Shown here in pieces: positions 1 through 6,064 of a stretch of 9,149 nt of DNA. The stretch spans positions 1-9,149 of the forward strand of contig JAUYES010000790.1 of assembly GCA_030691225.1 (NCBI GenBank), in the 5' to 3' direction. Within the stretch, counting starts at the first letter, position 1. Each line of letters opens with the position of its first letter. This DNA comes from Holophaga sp. (lineage in GTDB: Bacteria > Acidobacteriota > Holophagae > Holophagales > Holophagaceae). A program made the translations under genes and the position numbers. The notes under the pieces are model-generated. The model saw nothing but the letters and a program-made list of their open reading frames with translations. It had not been told where the DNA came from and made no database searches.

Positions 1-9
1 GGAGGTGAA

Positions 10-750
10 ATGCGAAACACTCAAATCATTACGGCTGGTTTGATTGGGGCCGGGCTTCTGGGAACGATCGGATGCAATTCTGGAGAGCAGATCCGAAAAG
101 TCGAACAGGAAGTTGGCGACCTAAAACTCCAAGTCTTCAAACTTCGAACAGAAATGGAAGCCTTCAACAAGCATAGCGACGCCGAACGAACTGCCTCAGC
201 CGAAGCAAGGACCCTGGACCGTCGCTTCCAAGCGGATCTTCAGGAGACCCTCCGTCAACTGCAGGAAAGCACCCGGGTCTTGAATAATCGCATTGGTGAT
301 TCTGCTCGGACGGCTCGTATCGGTAGCACGCCTTCTCGCCCGGTTCAAGATGCGGCCCCTCAGGCTCCCATGGGTGATGAAGAAAAAGCCTATGGATCCG
401 CCATCCTCGACTACAACCGGGGGAACTACACCCTCGCTGCCGAGAGTTTGGAGCTTTTTCTTAAGGGCAATCCCTCCAGTGCCAAGCGTCCGGATGCCCT
501 GTTTTTCTTGGGGCTTTCCCACTACAACCAAAAGGCTTTTGATAAGGCGCAGCGGGTCTTTGAGCAACTTTTAAAAGAACACTCGAGTTCGACTCAATTC
601 CTTCCCTCGAAGTTGAAGCGAGCGCAGTGCCTGCTGAAGCAGGGGCTCAAGCCCGCAGCGGTCAAGGCCTTCAAAGAGATCACAGACGGCTTCCAGGGCA
701 CACCTGAGGCCCGCACGGCCCAACAGGAATTGGCGGACCTAGGCTTCTAG
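10..750 (+). CDS. cpoB: CpoB/YbgF-like lipoprotein with coiled coil and TPRs
   Basis: This 246-residue protein has the architecture of CpoB (YbgF), the periplasmic partner of the Tol-Pal system that links outer-membrane constriction to septal peptidoglycan synthesis. The N-terminus is a lipoprotein signal peptide: a hydrophobic stretch at residues 6-20 ending in the lipobox TIGC, with Cys22 as the lipidation site. Asn at +2 rather than Asp favours the outer membrane. Residues 25-95 are charged and heptad-like, a likely trimerising coiled coil; 100-122 is a Pro/Ala-rich linker; 125-246 holds about three TPRs, including the pattern FFLGLSHYNQKAFDKAQRVF. The start is supported by GGAGG at 1-5, four bases upstream, although that gap is short. 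Any upstream tol or pal gene lies outside the window. The stop codon overlaps the convergent mutY stop, and a strong terminator follows. Family assignment is good; the link to Tol-Pal is inferred from homology only. Confidence 0.85.
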   Translation: MRNTQIITAGLIGAGLLGTIGCNSGEQIRKVEQEVGDLKLQVFKLRTEMEAFNKHSDAERTASAEARTLDRRFQADLQETLRQLQESTRVLNNRIGDSARTARIGSTPSRPVQDAAPQAPMGDEEKAYGSAILDYNRGNYTLAAESLELFLKGNPSSAKRPDALFFLGLSHYNQKAFDKAQRVFEQLLKEHSSSTQFLPSKLKRAQCLLKQGLKPAAVKAFKEITDGFQGTPEARTAQQELADLGF

Positions 751-1853
751 GATCCTGCGATCAGACGATTCAGAAGCCCTGCGATTGGTGGGGCTTCTGC
801 TTTTTTAGAGGGCGAGGTGGAAAGCTGCTCGCGCAGCTGTTGATCGCGGCGCCCCATGGCTAAGGCTTGAAGCGAATTTTCATCCTCCCAAACGCAACCA
901 GCGCATTCGAAGGACGCCGCCATTTCGAGGGCCAACGGTTGCACTTTTTCGCGGCGATGGGAATAAATCTGCGTCCAACTCGGCCAGGATCGCCAGTGAA
1001 TCAACCCATATGGGTGCGGGTTCTCTGCCGCAAGGTCGTCGGTAGTCTCCACCGCAAGGGTGGGCCAACTCCACAGTCCGGCGAGAAGGCCCTTCTCGGT
1101 AGGCGGGCGCACCAGCCAGTGATGCTGAAACTGAACGGCCAATAACCACAATTCGACTTCTGTGGGCTTAATGCGGGTGGCTCGCATGGGAATGCTCTGA
1201 ACAACTCCTTGTCGATGTGCTTGGCAACCGACTGCTAAAGGGCATTCCGAACATTTAGGATTGGACCCACAGACCATGGCCCCCAACTCCATCACCGCCT
1301 GGGTCATGCGTGAAGGGCCATGAGTTTGTAGGGCTGGCTTCAACCATGTTCGAAGCTCGTTACCCGCTTTTTTTGGATCGGACGCAATTCCGAGAATCCG
1401 CGCGAGTACCCGAAAGGCATTCCCATCCAGCGCTGGTTCCGGAAGTTGAAAGGCTATCGAGGCTACCGCCGCAGCGGTGTAGGGACCGAGACCGGGAAGC
1501 TGCATCAGGCCTTTCAAATCCCTAGGCCAGTTATGTTGGACAATCGCCTGCGCTGCTGATTGCAGGTTCCTGACACGACGGTAATAGCCTAGGCCCTCCC
1601 AGGATTTGTGGATTTCATCTGAACTTGCGATGGCGAGGCTTCCTAAATCTGGATATCGATTCATCCAGCGCTGGAAATAGGGAATGACCGTGCTCACCTG
1701 AGTCTGCTGGAGCATCTGCTCTGAAACCAACACTGCGTAGGGGTCTGGGTGCAGCCTATCTAGATCCTGGGCCCGCCAGGGCAATTCTCTGCACACGGCC
1801 GTGAACCATGGAACGATTGGCGCAAGCAATTCCGCCGAGTCTGGCCATGACAT
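747..1853 (-). CDS. mutY: MutY adenine DNA glycosylase
   Basis: MutY removes adenine mispaired with 8-oxoguanine, preventing G:C to T:A mutations. The 368-residue protein shows the full family layout. SEQMLQQTQV carries catalytic Glu45. The helix-hairpin-helix is at 119-131 (LPGLGPYTAAA), and ALDGN holds catalytic Asp143 with Asn145. The iron-sulfur cysteines are Cys195, 201, 204 and 210. The C-terminal NUDIX-like 8-oxoG-sensing domain spans about 232-345, with GLLAGLWSWP and a YSH loop (297-299) where FSH is usual. The first Cys gap is five residues, not the six usual in MutY and Nth. I place the start at the ATG ending at 1853, with GGGAG about ten bases upstream. A longer in-frame start at 1904 would lie inside the tRNA terminator and would add 17 non-conserved residues. 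The last 20 or so codons overlap the terminator of the opposing gene. The product is certain; the start is likely. Confidence 0.95.
   Translation of the reverse strand: MSWPDSAELLAPIVPWFTAVCRELPWRAQDLDRLHPDPYAVLVSEQMLQQTQVSTVIPYFQRWMNRYPDLGSLAIASSDEIHKSWEGLGYYRRVRNLQSAAQAIVQHNWPRDLKGLMQLPGLGPYTAAAVASIAFQLPEPALDGNAFRVLARILGIASDPKKAGNELRTWLKPALQTHGPSRMTQAVMELGAMVCGSNPKCSECPLAVGCQAHRQGVVQSIPMRATRIKPTEVELWLLAVQFQHHWLVRPPTEKGLLAGLWSWPTLAVETTDDLAAENPHPYGLIHWRSWPSWTQIYSHRREKVQPLALEMAASFECAGCVWEDENSLQALAMGRRDQQLREQLSTSPSKKAEAPPIAGLLNRLIAGS
771..806 (+). terminator. Intrinsic terminator of the cpoB-like gene
   Basis: A perfect 9-bp stem, CAGAAGCCC (771-779) with GGGCTTCTG (791-799), encloses an 11-base loop. 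It is followed by C and six Ts (801-806). This is a classic rho-independent terminator 20 bases after the lipoprotein stop codon. It works only on the plus strand, since no T tract follows the hairpin on the other strand. It lies wholly within the mutY coding region, where its T run reads as two lysine codons. Confidence 0.9.
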
Positions 1854-1870
1854 TCGAAGGTTCTCCCTAT

Positions 1871-1901
1871 ATAAAATGAGGAGCACCGAAGCGCTCCTCA
1901 T
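1871..1901 (-). terminator. Intrinsic terminator of the tRNA-Leu transcript
   Basis: Read on the minus strand, ATGAGGAGC and GCTCCTCAT (1893-1901 with 1876-1884) form a perfect 9-bp stem. It is extended by a G-U pair and a C-UUCG-G tetraloop, and is followed by TTTTATAT. It begins five bases after the encoded CCA end of the tRNA. It ends secG/tRNA-Leu transcription and separates that unit from mutY, whose likely start is 18 bases further on. Confidence 0.9.
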
Positions 1902-1905
1902 CATT

Positions 1906-1991
1906 TGGTGCCCGCGAGCAGACTCGAACTGCTACGGCTTGTGGCCACCACCCCCTCAAGATGGCGTGTCTACCAATTTCACCACGCGGGC
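1906..1991 (-). tRNA. tRNA-Leu (anticodon GAG)
   Basis: This 86-base type II tRNA reads CUC and CUU leucine codons. The acceptor stem GCCCGCG pairs with CGCGGGC, followed by A and an encoded CCA. The D-arm has the leucine-type sequence GAAATTGGTAGACAC. The anticodon stem CCATC/GGTGG, with one U-G pair, holds the loop TTGAGGG, giving anticodon GAG. A long variable arm (GGC...GCC) precedes the T-stem AGCAG/CTGCT with loop TTCGAGT. The gene lies 46 bases downstream of secG on the same strand. E. coli has the same order: leuU, a tRNA-Leu(GAG), follows secG. Confidence 0.97.
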
Positions 1992-2005
1992 CAGGTCGAA
2001 CAGAA

Positions 2006-2034
2006 AGAATGGCACGGCGGTGAGCCGCCGTCAA
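2006..2034 (-). promoter_or_regulatory. Possible promoter for tRNA-Leu
   Basis: On the minus strand TTGACG (2029-2034, 5 of 6 to the sigma-70 -35) is followed after 17 bases by CATTCT (2006-2011, 3 of 6 to the -10). The tRNA 5' end lies 14 bases beyond. The spacer contains a 7-bp GC-rich hairpin (2014-2031). The -10 match is poor, so co-transcription with secG remains equally likely. Confidence 0.3.
2014..2031 (-). other. Hairpin between secG and tRNA-Leu
   Basis: ACGGCGG and CCGCCGT form a perfect 7-bp stem with a 4-base loop, seven bases after the secG stop. On the minus strand it is followed by the pyrimidine-rich ATTCTTTCTG but no clean T run, so it is not a convincing terminator. It could be a processing or 3'-stabilising hairpin if secG and the tRNA are co-transcribed. 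Confidence 0.4.
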
Positions 2035-2037
2035 CAC

Positions 2038-2376
2038 TCACTTTGCGGGAGAAGCGGGAACCGGAGTAGGGGTAGGTGTTTGGGCTGGGGCAGCGGGGAC
2101 AACGGCCTTGACCACACCCTGTTTATCAAGCACCGAACGATTGTCTTTCACGATATTAATTTCGATGGCAAGGGAAGTAAGCATGAATCCCGCCGCTAGC
2201 CAGTAAGTGAGTTTGGCGAGAAAGGGTGCAGCACCCCGAGCGCCAAAAGCTGAATTGGCTCCACCGCCACCGAAGGACGCACCCAGGCCGCCGCCTTTTG
2301 CCCCAGGCTGAAGTAGAATGCCACCGATCAGAAGAAGGGCGACGATGACATGAAGGGTAACAAGAAGTGCGCTCAT
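2038..2376 (-). CDS. secG: SecG, protein translocase subunit
   Basis: SecG is the small membrane subunit of the SecYEG channel and stimulates SecA-driven export. The 112-residue protein has two membrane helices (about 3-22 and 54-73) around the family's Gly-rich loop. The conserved core includes ILLQPGAKGGGLGASFGG and the segment ANSAFGARG. The C-terminal tail from residue 90 is a low-complexity Ala/Pro/Thr stretch. The length is close to E. coli SecG (110). GGAG at 2382-2385, five bases upstream of the ATG, supports the start. The gene lies 49 bases after the TPR gene and is followed by tRNA-Leu(GAG). It may share the upstream operon transcript and may also have its own extended -10 promoter. 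Confidence 0.93.
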   Translation of the reverse strand: MSALLVTLHVIVALLLIGGILLQPGAKGGGLGASFGGGGANSAFGARGAAPFLAKLTYWLAAGFMLTSLAIEINIVKDNRSVLDKQGVVKAVVPAAPAQTPTPTPVPASPAK

Positions 2377-2394
2377 ACTAACTCCGAACCTTTA

Positions 2395-2403
2395 ATCATA
2401 GCA
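2395..2403 (-). promoter_or_regulatory. Possible extended -10 promoter before secG
   Basis: On the minus strand TGC-TATGAT gives an extended -10 element, with TATGAT (2395-2400) matching 5 of 6 consensus bases. Only a weak -35 (3 of 6) is visible 17-18 bases upstream. Transcription would start about 12 bases before the secG ATG, leaving room for the GGAG ribosome site. This would let secG and tRNA-Leu be expressed independently of the ruvA block. Confidence 0.35.
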
Positions 2404-2425
2404 GGCCTGGTGCGGATTCCCAGCG

Positions 2426-3952
2426 CTAAGAGGTCTGCTCGCGATCGAGCCAAAGCAGAATGGTTTCCTCGGTGAGGCCAAGTGTAAGTAGGTGCTCCAT
2501 GGCCATTTTCACACTTTGGCCTTCATCGCGACAAAGCAGGAGGCGCCGCTTCCAGGCTTCAATGGCGCGATCCTTGAGCCCGGGCTCATTGGCGTGCATT
2601 CTTTTCTCAAGCACAAAACCCAGGTTATTCGCGGCCTTGCGATGGAACGGCGAAAGAGCAAGGGCCTTTTCATAGGCATCCGTGGCTTCCTGTAAGCGGT
2701 CATTGACCTCCATGGCCACGCCCTGAGCGTTCCAGACATCGGGATCATCTGGCGCGAGCACCATGGCTTCGCTGACCATTCGCAACTGCTCCGGATGACG
2801 GTTCATCATTCGGTAGCATTCGGAGATGCCCAAGTAGGCGCTGTATTCGCTGGGGTCGGATTCCAGGGCGGCCAAGAAGCTGTATTCACTCTCTTGGAAT
2901 TGTCCAAGTTTAAGCAAAACATAGCCAATCTGAACCTGCACTTCGGCAGCCTCGGGGTTGCGTGCCAGGGCTTCGCGGTAGCAGCGGATGGCTTCGTCCC
3001 AGCGCTGATCTTCCCGTGCCAAGTCACCGAGATCCGTCCAAGGATTGGGGTTTTCCGGATCGGTTTCGGAGGCTAGGGAAAAGTAAGAGGTTGCGCCTTC
3101 GATATCGCCAAGGTCTCGCCGGATTTCGCCAAGCAGTGCGTAGGCCTCAGCCAGGGCGGAAAGGCCAGGGGCAAGCAGCAGGAGTTTGTGCATCTCGGCC
3201 TGAGCCATTTCCAGATGGCCTTGCTCAGAAAAAATCTCGGCCATGATGAAATAGCTCGCAGGTTCTCGGGTGTAGATACTGCGCGCGCGATGGATACACC
3301 TCAGCCCATCCTCGGTCTCGCCCCGCTTGAGAAGGTGTTCACCTAGGCTATGCCATCCCCAGAAATAGTTGGGATCAACCTCTACGGCGGCCACGAATTG
3401 AGCCTCTGCTGTTTTTGAATCACCTAGGTGCTCACAGGTGATACCCAAAAGGCGCAGGCTGCGTGGATCCTTCGGTTGAACGCTGAGGCTCTTGAGCAAC
3501 CAGTTCTTGGCCTCGGTTGCGTTGTCGCGTTGCAGACAAAGCAACCCCATGAGTTCCAGGGTTCGACCATCCTGCCCATTGCGCTCCAGGGCTTGGCGAA
3601 GCGCTGTTTCTGCTTCATCGGGTCGTTGCTGAAGAAGGCGCAAGAAGCCCAGGTTCCGGCGCGGAACGGCATCGGTTGGGCTCTCATCGCGCAGGGCTTC
3701 TAGATCGCGGTGGATGGTTTCCAGATCTTCAGGAGCGCCGCTATCACCTTCGGCGATGATGCGTTCGAACCAGCCTTCACCATTGGAGCGGTTCTCTGCC
3801 AGTAGCTGATCCAGAATCACGCTGGCTTCCTGGTGACGGCATCGCCCGTTTAGCGCGCTGGCTAGCCTTAAACGAGCTTCCGGAGATTGTTCGGAACTCT
3901 GCTTATGGTTGTGTAAATCAGGGTCGAGTAAACGAAGCCAGGGTCGTGACAT
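2426..3952 (-). CDS. Large TPR-repeat protein, function unknown
   Basis: This 508-residue protein is built almost wholly of tetratricopeptide repeats, helical pairs that form a protein-binding superhelix. About eleven repeats can be counted from residue 96 to 450. Examples are AEAQFVAAVEVDPNYFWGW, DEAIRCYREALARNPEA and ATDAYEKALALSPFHRKA, each showing the usual A/G-Y/F-A-P spacing. The first 95 residues are less regular but helical (EARLRLASALNGRCRHQEAS). There is no signal peptide or membrane helix, so it is probably cytoplasmic. No catalytic domain is attached. I choose the ATG ending at 3952 because GAGGTG lies four bases upstream; the only longer option is a TTG at 3976. It starts 27 bases after the dehydrogenase stop, so it is probably in the same operon. 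Its partner cannot be read from sequence. Confidence 0.85.
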   Translation of the reverse strand: MSRPWLRLLDPDLHNHKQSSEQSPEARLRLASALNGRCRHQEASVILDQLLAENRSNGEGWFERIIAEGDSGAPEDLETIHRDLEALRDESPTDAVPRRNLGFLRLLQQRPDEAETALRQALERNGQDGRTLELMGLLCLQRDNATEAKNWLLKSLSVQPKDPRSLRLLGITCEHLGDSKTAEAQFVAAVEVDPNYFWGWHSLGEHLLKRGETEDGLRCIHRARSIYTREPASYFIMAEIFSEQGHLEMAQAEMHKLLLLAPGLSALAEAYALLGEIRRDLGDIEGATSYFSLASETDPENPNPWTDLGDLAREDQRWDEAIRCYREALARNPEAAEVQVQIGYVLLKLGQFQESEYSFLAALESDPSEYSAYLGISECYRMMNRHPEQLRMVSEAMVLAPDDPDVWNAQGVAMEVNDRLQEATDAYEKALALSPFHRKAANNLGFVLEKRMHANEPGLKDRAIEAWKRRLLLCRDEGQSVKMAMEHLLTLGLTEETILLWLDREQTS

Positions 3953-3956
3953 GGGA

Positions 3957-3962
3957 CACCTC
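3957..3962 (-). promoter_or_regulatory. Ribosome-binding site fixing the TPR gene start
   Basis: GAGGTG on the minus strand sits four bases before the ATG at 3952-3950. It lies inside the longer frame that would begin at TTG 3976, so it argues for the shorter protein. Confidence 0.6.
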
Positions 3963-3979
3963 AAGGAGCGTCCCAAAGC

Positions 3980-4918
3980 TTAACAGGGTGCCGCCTCTAA
4001 GGCTTCGGCAACGCCATTGCAAAGTATGTTTGCCATGGCATTCCGGGTTTCGATGGTGGCCGAGCCCAGGTGAGGCAGCAAAACGGTATTGGGGGTTTTA
4101 AGCCAATCTGCGCTGAACTTAGGCTCACCTTCATAGACATCCAAACCCACTCCACCCAAAGCACGGGAATGAAGTTTTTCGATGAGGACGGACTCATCCA
4201 GAATTCCTCCCCGAGCGGTGTTGATGACAATGGCGCCGGTTGGAAGCATGTCCAGGTGAAGGCGGTCCAAGAGCCCGCGGGTTTCAGCCGTGAGGGGGCA
4301 ATGCAAAGACACCACGGAACTGCTGGCCAGGAGTTCGGGAAGGGGGAGACGGCGGGCAATGCCAGCCCCGAAATCCACCGTATGATTCATTCCATCCCGA
4401 TCCCAAAATACGGGTTTCATTCCCAGGGCCCATACACGTTTGGCAAAGGCCCGGCCGATGGGCCCCGAGCCGATAATTCCGCAAGTCTTGCCTGCCAAGC
4501 CTGTGCCTAAAAGTTGATCGGGGCCCCAGCCTTTCCAGGTTCCAGACCGAACCAGGGCCTCGCCTTCGGCAATTCGCCGGGAGACCGCGAGTAGCAGGGC
4601 TAGCGCCAAATCTGCCGTGGCATCCGTGAGCACCCCAGCCGTATTGACGATGCGGATTCCTCTGGCTTGGCAGGCTTCCAGGGGAAGGTGATTAGTGCCT
4701 ACCGAGTAGGTCCCGATCACTTTTAAGCGTGGAGCCCGCTCCAGATCCTGAATAGAAATGGGTTCAGACAAAAGCACAATCAGGGCCTCCGCAGTGGATA
4801 AGCCCATAGTCCAGGCCACAGAGCGGTAGGGCGCAATGATCATTTCGGGAAAGCGGTCGCCCAAGGCCACCAAGTGCTTTCCGACCAGAGGAGAAGTGGA
4901 GAGGATCCGAAGTGTCAT
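3980..4918 (-). CDS. D-2-hydroxyacid dehydrogenase, glyoxylate reductase-like
   Basis: This 312-residue enzyme belongs to the NAD(P)-dependent D-2-hydroxyacid dehydrogenase family, which reversibly reduces 2-ketoacids. The nearest recognisable pattern is GyaR-type glyoxylate/hydroxypyruvate reductase: NTAGVLTDATADLALALLLA at 92-111. The Rossmann motif is GSGPIG (150-155). Asp173 at the end of the second strand favours NAD over NADP. The catalytic triad is present: Arg236 (NTARGG), Glu265 (DVYEGEP) and His283 (LPHLGSAT). Length is close to the 315-335 typical of the family. It is predicted soluble and cytoplasmic. The start ATG overlaps the ruvA stop as ATGA, so translation is probably coupled to ruvA. 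The exact substrate (glyoxylate, hydroxypyruvate, phosphoglycerate or another ketoacid) cannot be fixed; length excludes a typical SerA with a regulatory ACT domain. Confidence 0.9.
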   Translation of the reverse strand: MTLRILSTSPLVGKHLVALGDRFPEMIIAPYRSVAWTMGLSTAEALIVLLSEPISIQDLERAPRLKVIGTYSVGTNHLPLEACQARGIRIVNTAGVLTDATADLALALLLAVSRRIAEGEALVRSGTWKGWGPDQLLGTGLAGKTCGIIGSGPIGRAFAKRVWALGMKPVFWDRDGMNHTVDFGAGIARRLPLPELLASSSVVSLHCPLTAETRGLLDRLHLDMLPTGAIVINTARGGILDESVLIEKLHSRALGGVGLDVYEGEPKFSADWLKTPNTVLLPHLGSATIETRNAMANILCNGVAEALEAAPC

Positions 4919-5505
4919 CGCTGGAGGGCTTTCAAGGCAAGGCGAATGGCTTGGGCAAGCGGTGCTTTTTCTGTTTTCAGTTCATTAATAACAGGCAGCA
5001 CCGCATCCTCTCGGAATCCAAGATTGGTCAGCGCCGATCTCAAATCAGATTCCCAGCGGTCCAGTGGCGCCGAATTTACGCCAAGCCCTTCAAGGCCGCT
5101 GATCCCGCCCAGTTTCTCGGAAAGTTCGAAACAGATCTTTTCGGCGGTTTTTTTCCCGATCCCAGGGATTCGCGTAAGGGTTTTAATATCCCGGGAACGA
5201 ATGGCGCATAGAAGCTCCTCCAGCGGAAGTGCGCCCAGCGCCGCCAGGGCCAATTTGGGGCCGATCCCGTCGACCTTTACGATCAGGCGGTAGAGCTCGC
5301 GTTCATGGGTGGTGGCAAAGCCCAATAGGCTGAGATCGTTTTCTCGCAGCAGGGTTTCGACATGAAGAATGACCTCTTCCCCTGGCTCCGCCAAAAGCCC
5401 ATAGGTGCTTAACGAAATCCCACAGACATAGCCAACCCCCCCGCATTCCACCAGGGCCTGCCCCGGTAATTTTTGAATGAGAAGACCACGTAAGCGACCG
5501 ATCAT
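4915..5505 (-). CDS. ruvA: RuvA, Holliday junction branch-migration subunit
   Basis: RuvA binds four-way DNA junctions as a tetramer and loads the RuvB motor for branch migration. The 196-residue protein starts with the family signature MIGRLRG. It has the OB-fold domain I (1-62), two helix-hairpin-helix motifs (VDGIGPKLAL at 78-87 and IPGIGKKTAEK at 113-123), and the C-terminal RuvB-binding domain (about 149-196). In the junction-separating acidic pin, E. coli Glu55-Asp56 is Glu55-Asn56-Asp57 here. I place the start at the ATG ending at 5505, which matches RuvA proteins exactly; no good Shine-Dalgarno is visible, and the frame stays open upstream to a TTG at 5547 without homology. Neither ruvB nor ruvC is adjacent. 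The stop overlaps the dehydrogenase start by four bases. Confidence 0.95.
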   Translation of the reverse strand: MIGRLRGLLIQKLPGQALVECGGVGYVCGISLSTYGLLAEPGEEVILHVETLLRENDLSLLGFATTHERELYRLIVKVDGIGPKLALAALGALPLEELLCAIRSRDIKTLTRIPGIGKKTAEKICFELSEKLGGISGLEGLGVNSAPLDRWESDLRSALTNLGFREDAVLPVINELKTEKAPLAQAIRLALKALQR

Positions 5506-5586
5506 GAAATCAGGATAACGGAGGAAAGCAGGAGTGGCCAAAGCCAAGCCGCTGCTCGGGTGCCTGCTGCCGAGTCGAGGTCTTGG

Positions 5587-5658
5587 TCAGTCCAGACGGG
5601 AAAGTGTCAGGCCCCAACGTGGGGCCTGAACGTGATGGACAAGCAGCTTGAGTTCCAT
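5587..5658 (-). CDS. Possible 23-residue small ORF upstream of ruvA
   Basis: An ATG ending at 5658 has GAGGTG seven bases upstream and opens a frame beginning MELKLLVHHVQAPRW, closed by TGA after 23 codons, 81 bases before ruvA. Its middle contains a perfect 10-bp hairpin. I recognise no family. It might be a leader peptide for ruvA, a fragment of a lost gene, or chance. The good ribosome site is the only positive evidence. Confidence 0.25.
   Translation of the reverse strand: MELKLLVHHVQAPRWGLTLSRLD
5607..5629. repeat. Perfect 10-bp inverted repeat with 3-base loop
   Basis: TCAGGCCCCA and TGGGGCCTGA flank the loop ACG. On the minus strand it is followed by CACTTTCCCG, too short a T stretch for a textbook terminator; there is none on the plus strand. 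It lies between the phosphatase remnant (upstream on the minus strand) and ruvA. It could be a weak terminator or a leader hairpin. Confidence 0.6.
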
Positions 5659-5694
5659 GTGCGCACCTCGCGACTGCCGTAAGGTAACCCCTGC

Positions 5695-5893
5695 TTAGAG
5701 GATTCGTTCGACAGCCAGCAAGGAGAGGTCGTCTTTCAGTGATCCCCCACACCAGTCGCGGACTGCTGCCGCGATGAGTTCAAGGCCATTGTGTAGCGGG
5801 CGGTCACGCCAGCGCGCGATCCTTTAGCGCCAGCCAGTCTGCCACTTCACCCGTCCAACCCGCAGACGGCCCCTGTTGATTCGTGTTTGCCAT
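5695..5893 (-). pseudogene. Remnant resembling the C-terminus of a PP2C/SpoIIE phosphatase
   Basis: From 5823 down to a TAA at 5695-5697 an open frame of 42 codons, with a stop immediately upstream, contains NGLELIAAAVRDW and GGSLKDDLSLLAVERIL. This resembles the end of PP2C-type (SpoIIE family) serine/threonine phosphatases, which finish in a metal-binding DD followed by a short hydrophobic strand. A second frame enters from upstream: an ATG ending at 5893, preceded by GAAGGG, reads MANTNQQGPSAGWTGEVADW and then ALKDRALA before a TGA at 5804, overlapping the first piece in another frame. A single shift near 5806 would join them into one polypeptide of about 65 residues, far below the roughly 200 needed for a PP2C domain. 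I read this as a gene degraded by internal deletion plus frameshift. Two unrelated small ORFs are the alternative. Confidence 0.45.
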
Positions 5894-6064
5894 GAATACC
5901 CTTCAAATTGGCAAAAAAGAGAAATTCGAAGCTTTGCGTATGGCGAGAATAAGCGCAACGTTTTCATCAAGCAATTTTCGAGGCAAGGGTTTGAGATTGG
6001 AACCAAGGGTGGAGCGAGGACATCCAAGTATTTCTAATTAGGTGTACGGTTCAGGAGATCCACC
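5894..6064. other. AT-rich intergenic stretch before the DUF2177 gene
   Basis: This completes the gene-poor region 5506-6064. I see no further coding remnant here. A minus-strand open frame of 67 codons (5824-6027) has no ribosome site and no family resemblance. The plus-strand promoter of the following gene should lie within about 5985-6050, but no convincing -35/-10 pair stands out. Confidence 0.4.
5946..5974 (-). promoter_or_regulatory. Possible promoter upstream of the remnant
   Basis: On the minus strand TTGCTT (5969-5974) and TATTCT (5946-5951) are spaced by exactly 17 bases, matching sigma-70 consensus at 3 and 4 of 6 positions. It would give a leader of roughly 45 bases before the ATG at 5893. 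This is a weak prediction, but the surrounding AT-rich stretch (5880-6050) differs from the neighbouring coding DNA and is where promoters would be expected. Confidence 0.25.

Noticed and set aside
1854..1904. Longer mutY start adding 17 residues
   Set aside because: The start codon and part of the extension lie in the tRNA-Leu terminator, and the added residues match no MutY; the ATG at 1853 has a usable ribosome site.
3953..3976. TTG start eight codons upstream in the TPR gene
   Set aside because: It would place the good GAGGTG ribosome site inside the coding region and has no such site of its own.
5510..5752. 80-codon minus-strand open frame overlapping the ruvA leader
   Set aside because: It cuts across the hairpin and the phosphatase-like frame, its sequence is compositionally odd, and it resembles no protein I know.
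5824..6027. 67-codon minus-strand open frame
   Set aside because: No ribosome site, no recognisable family, and it overlaps the better-supported remnant in another frame.
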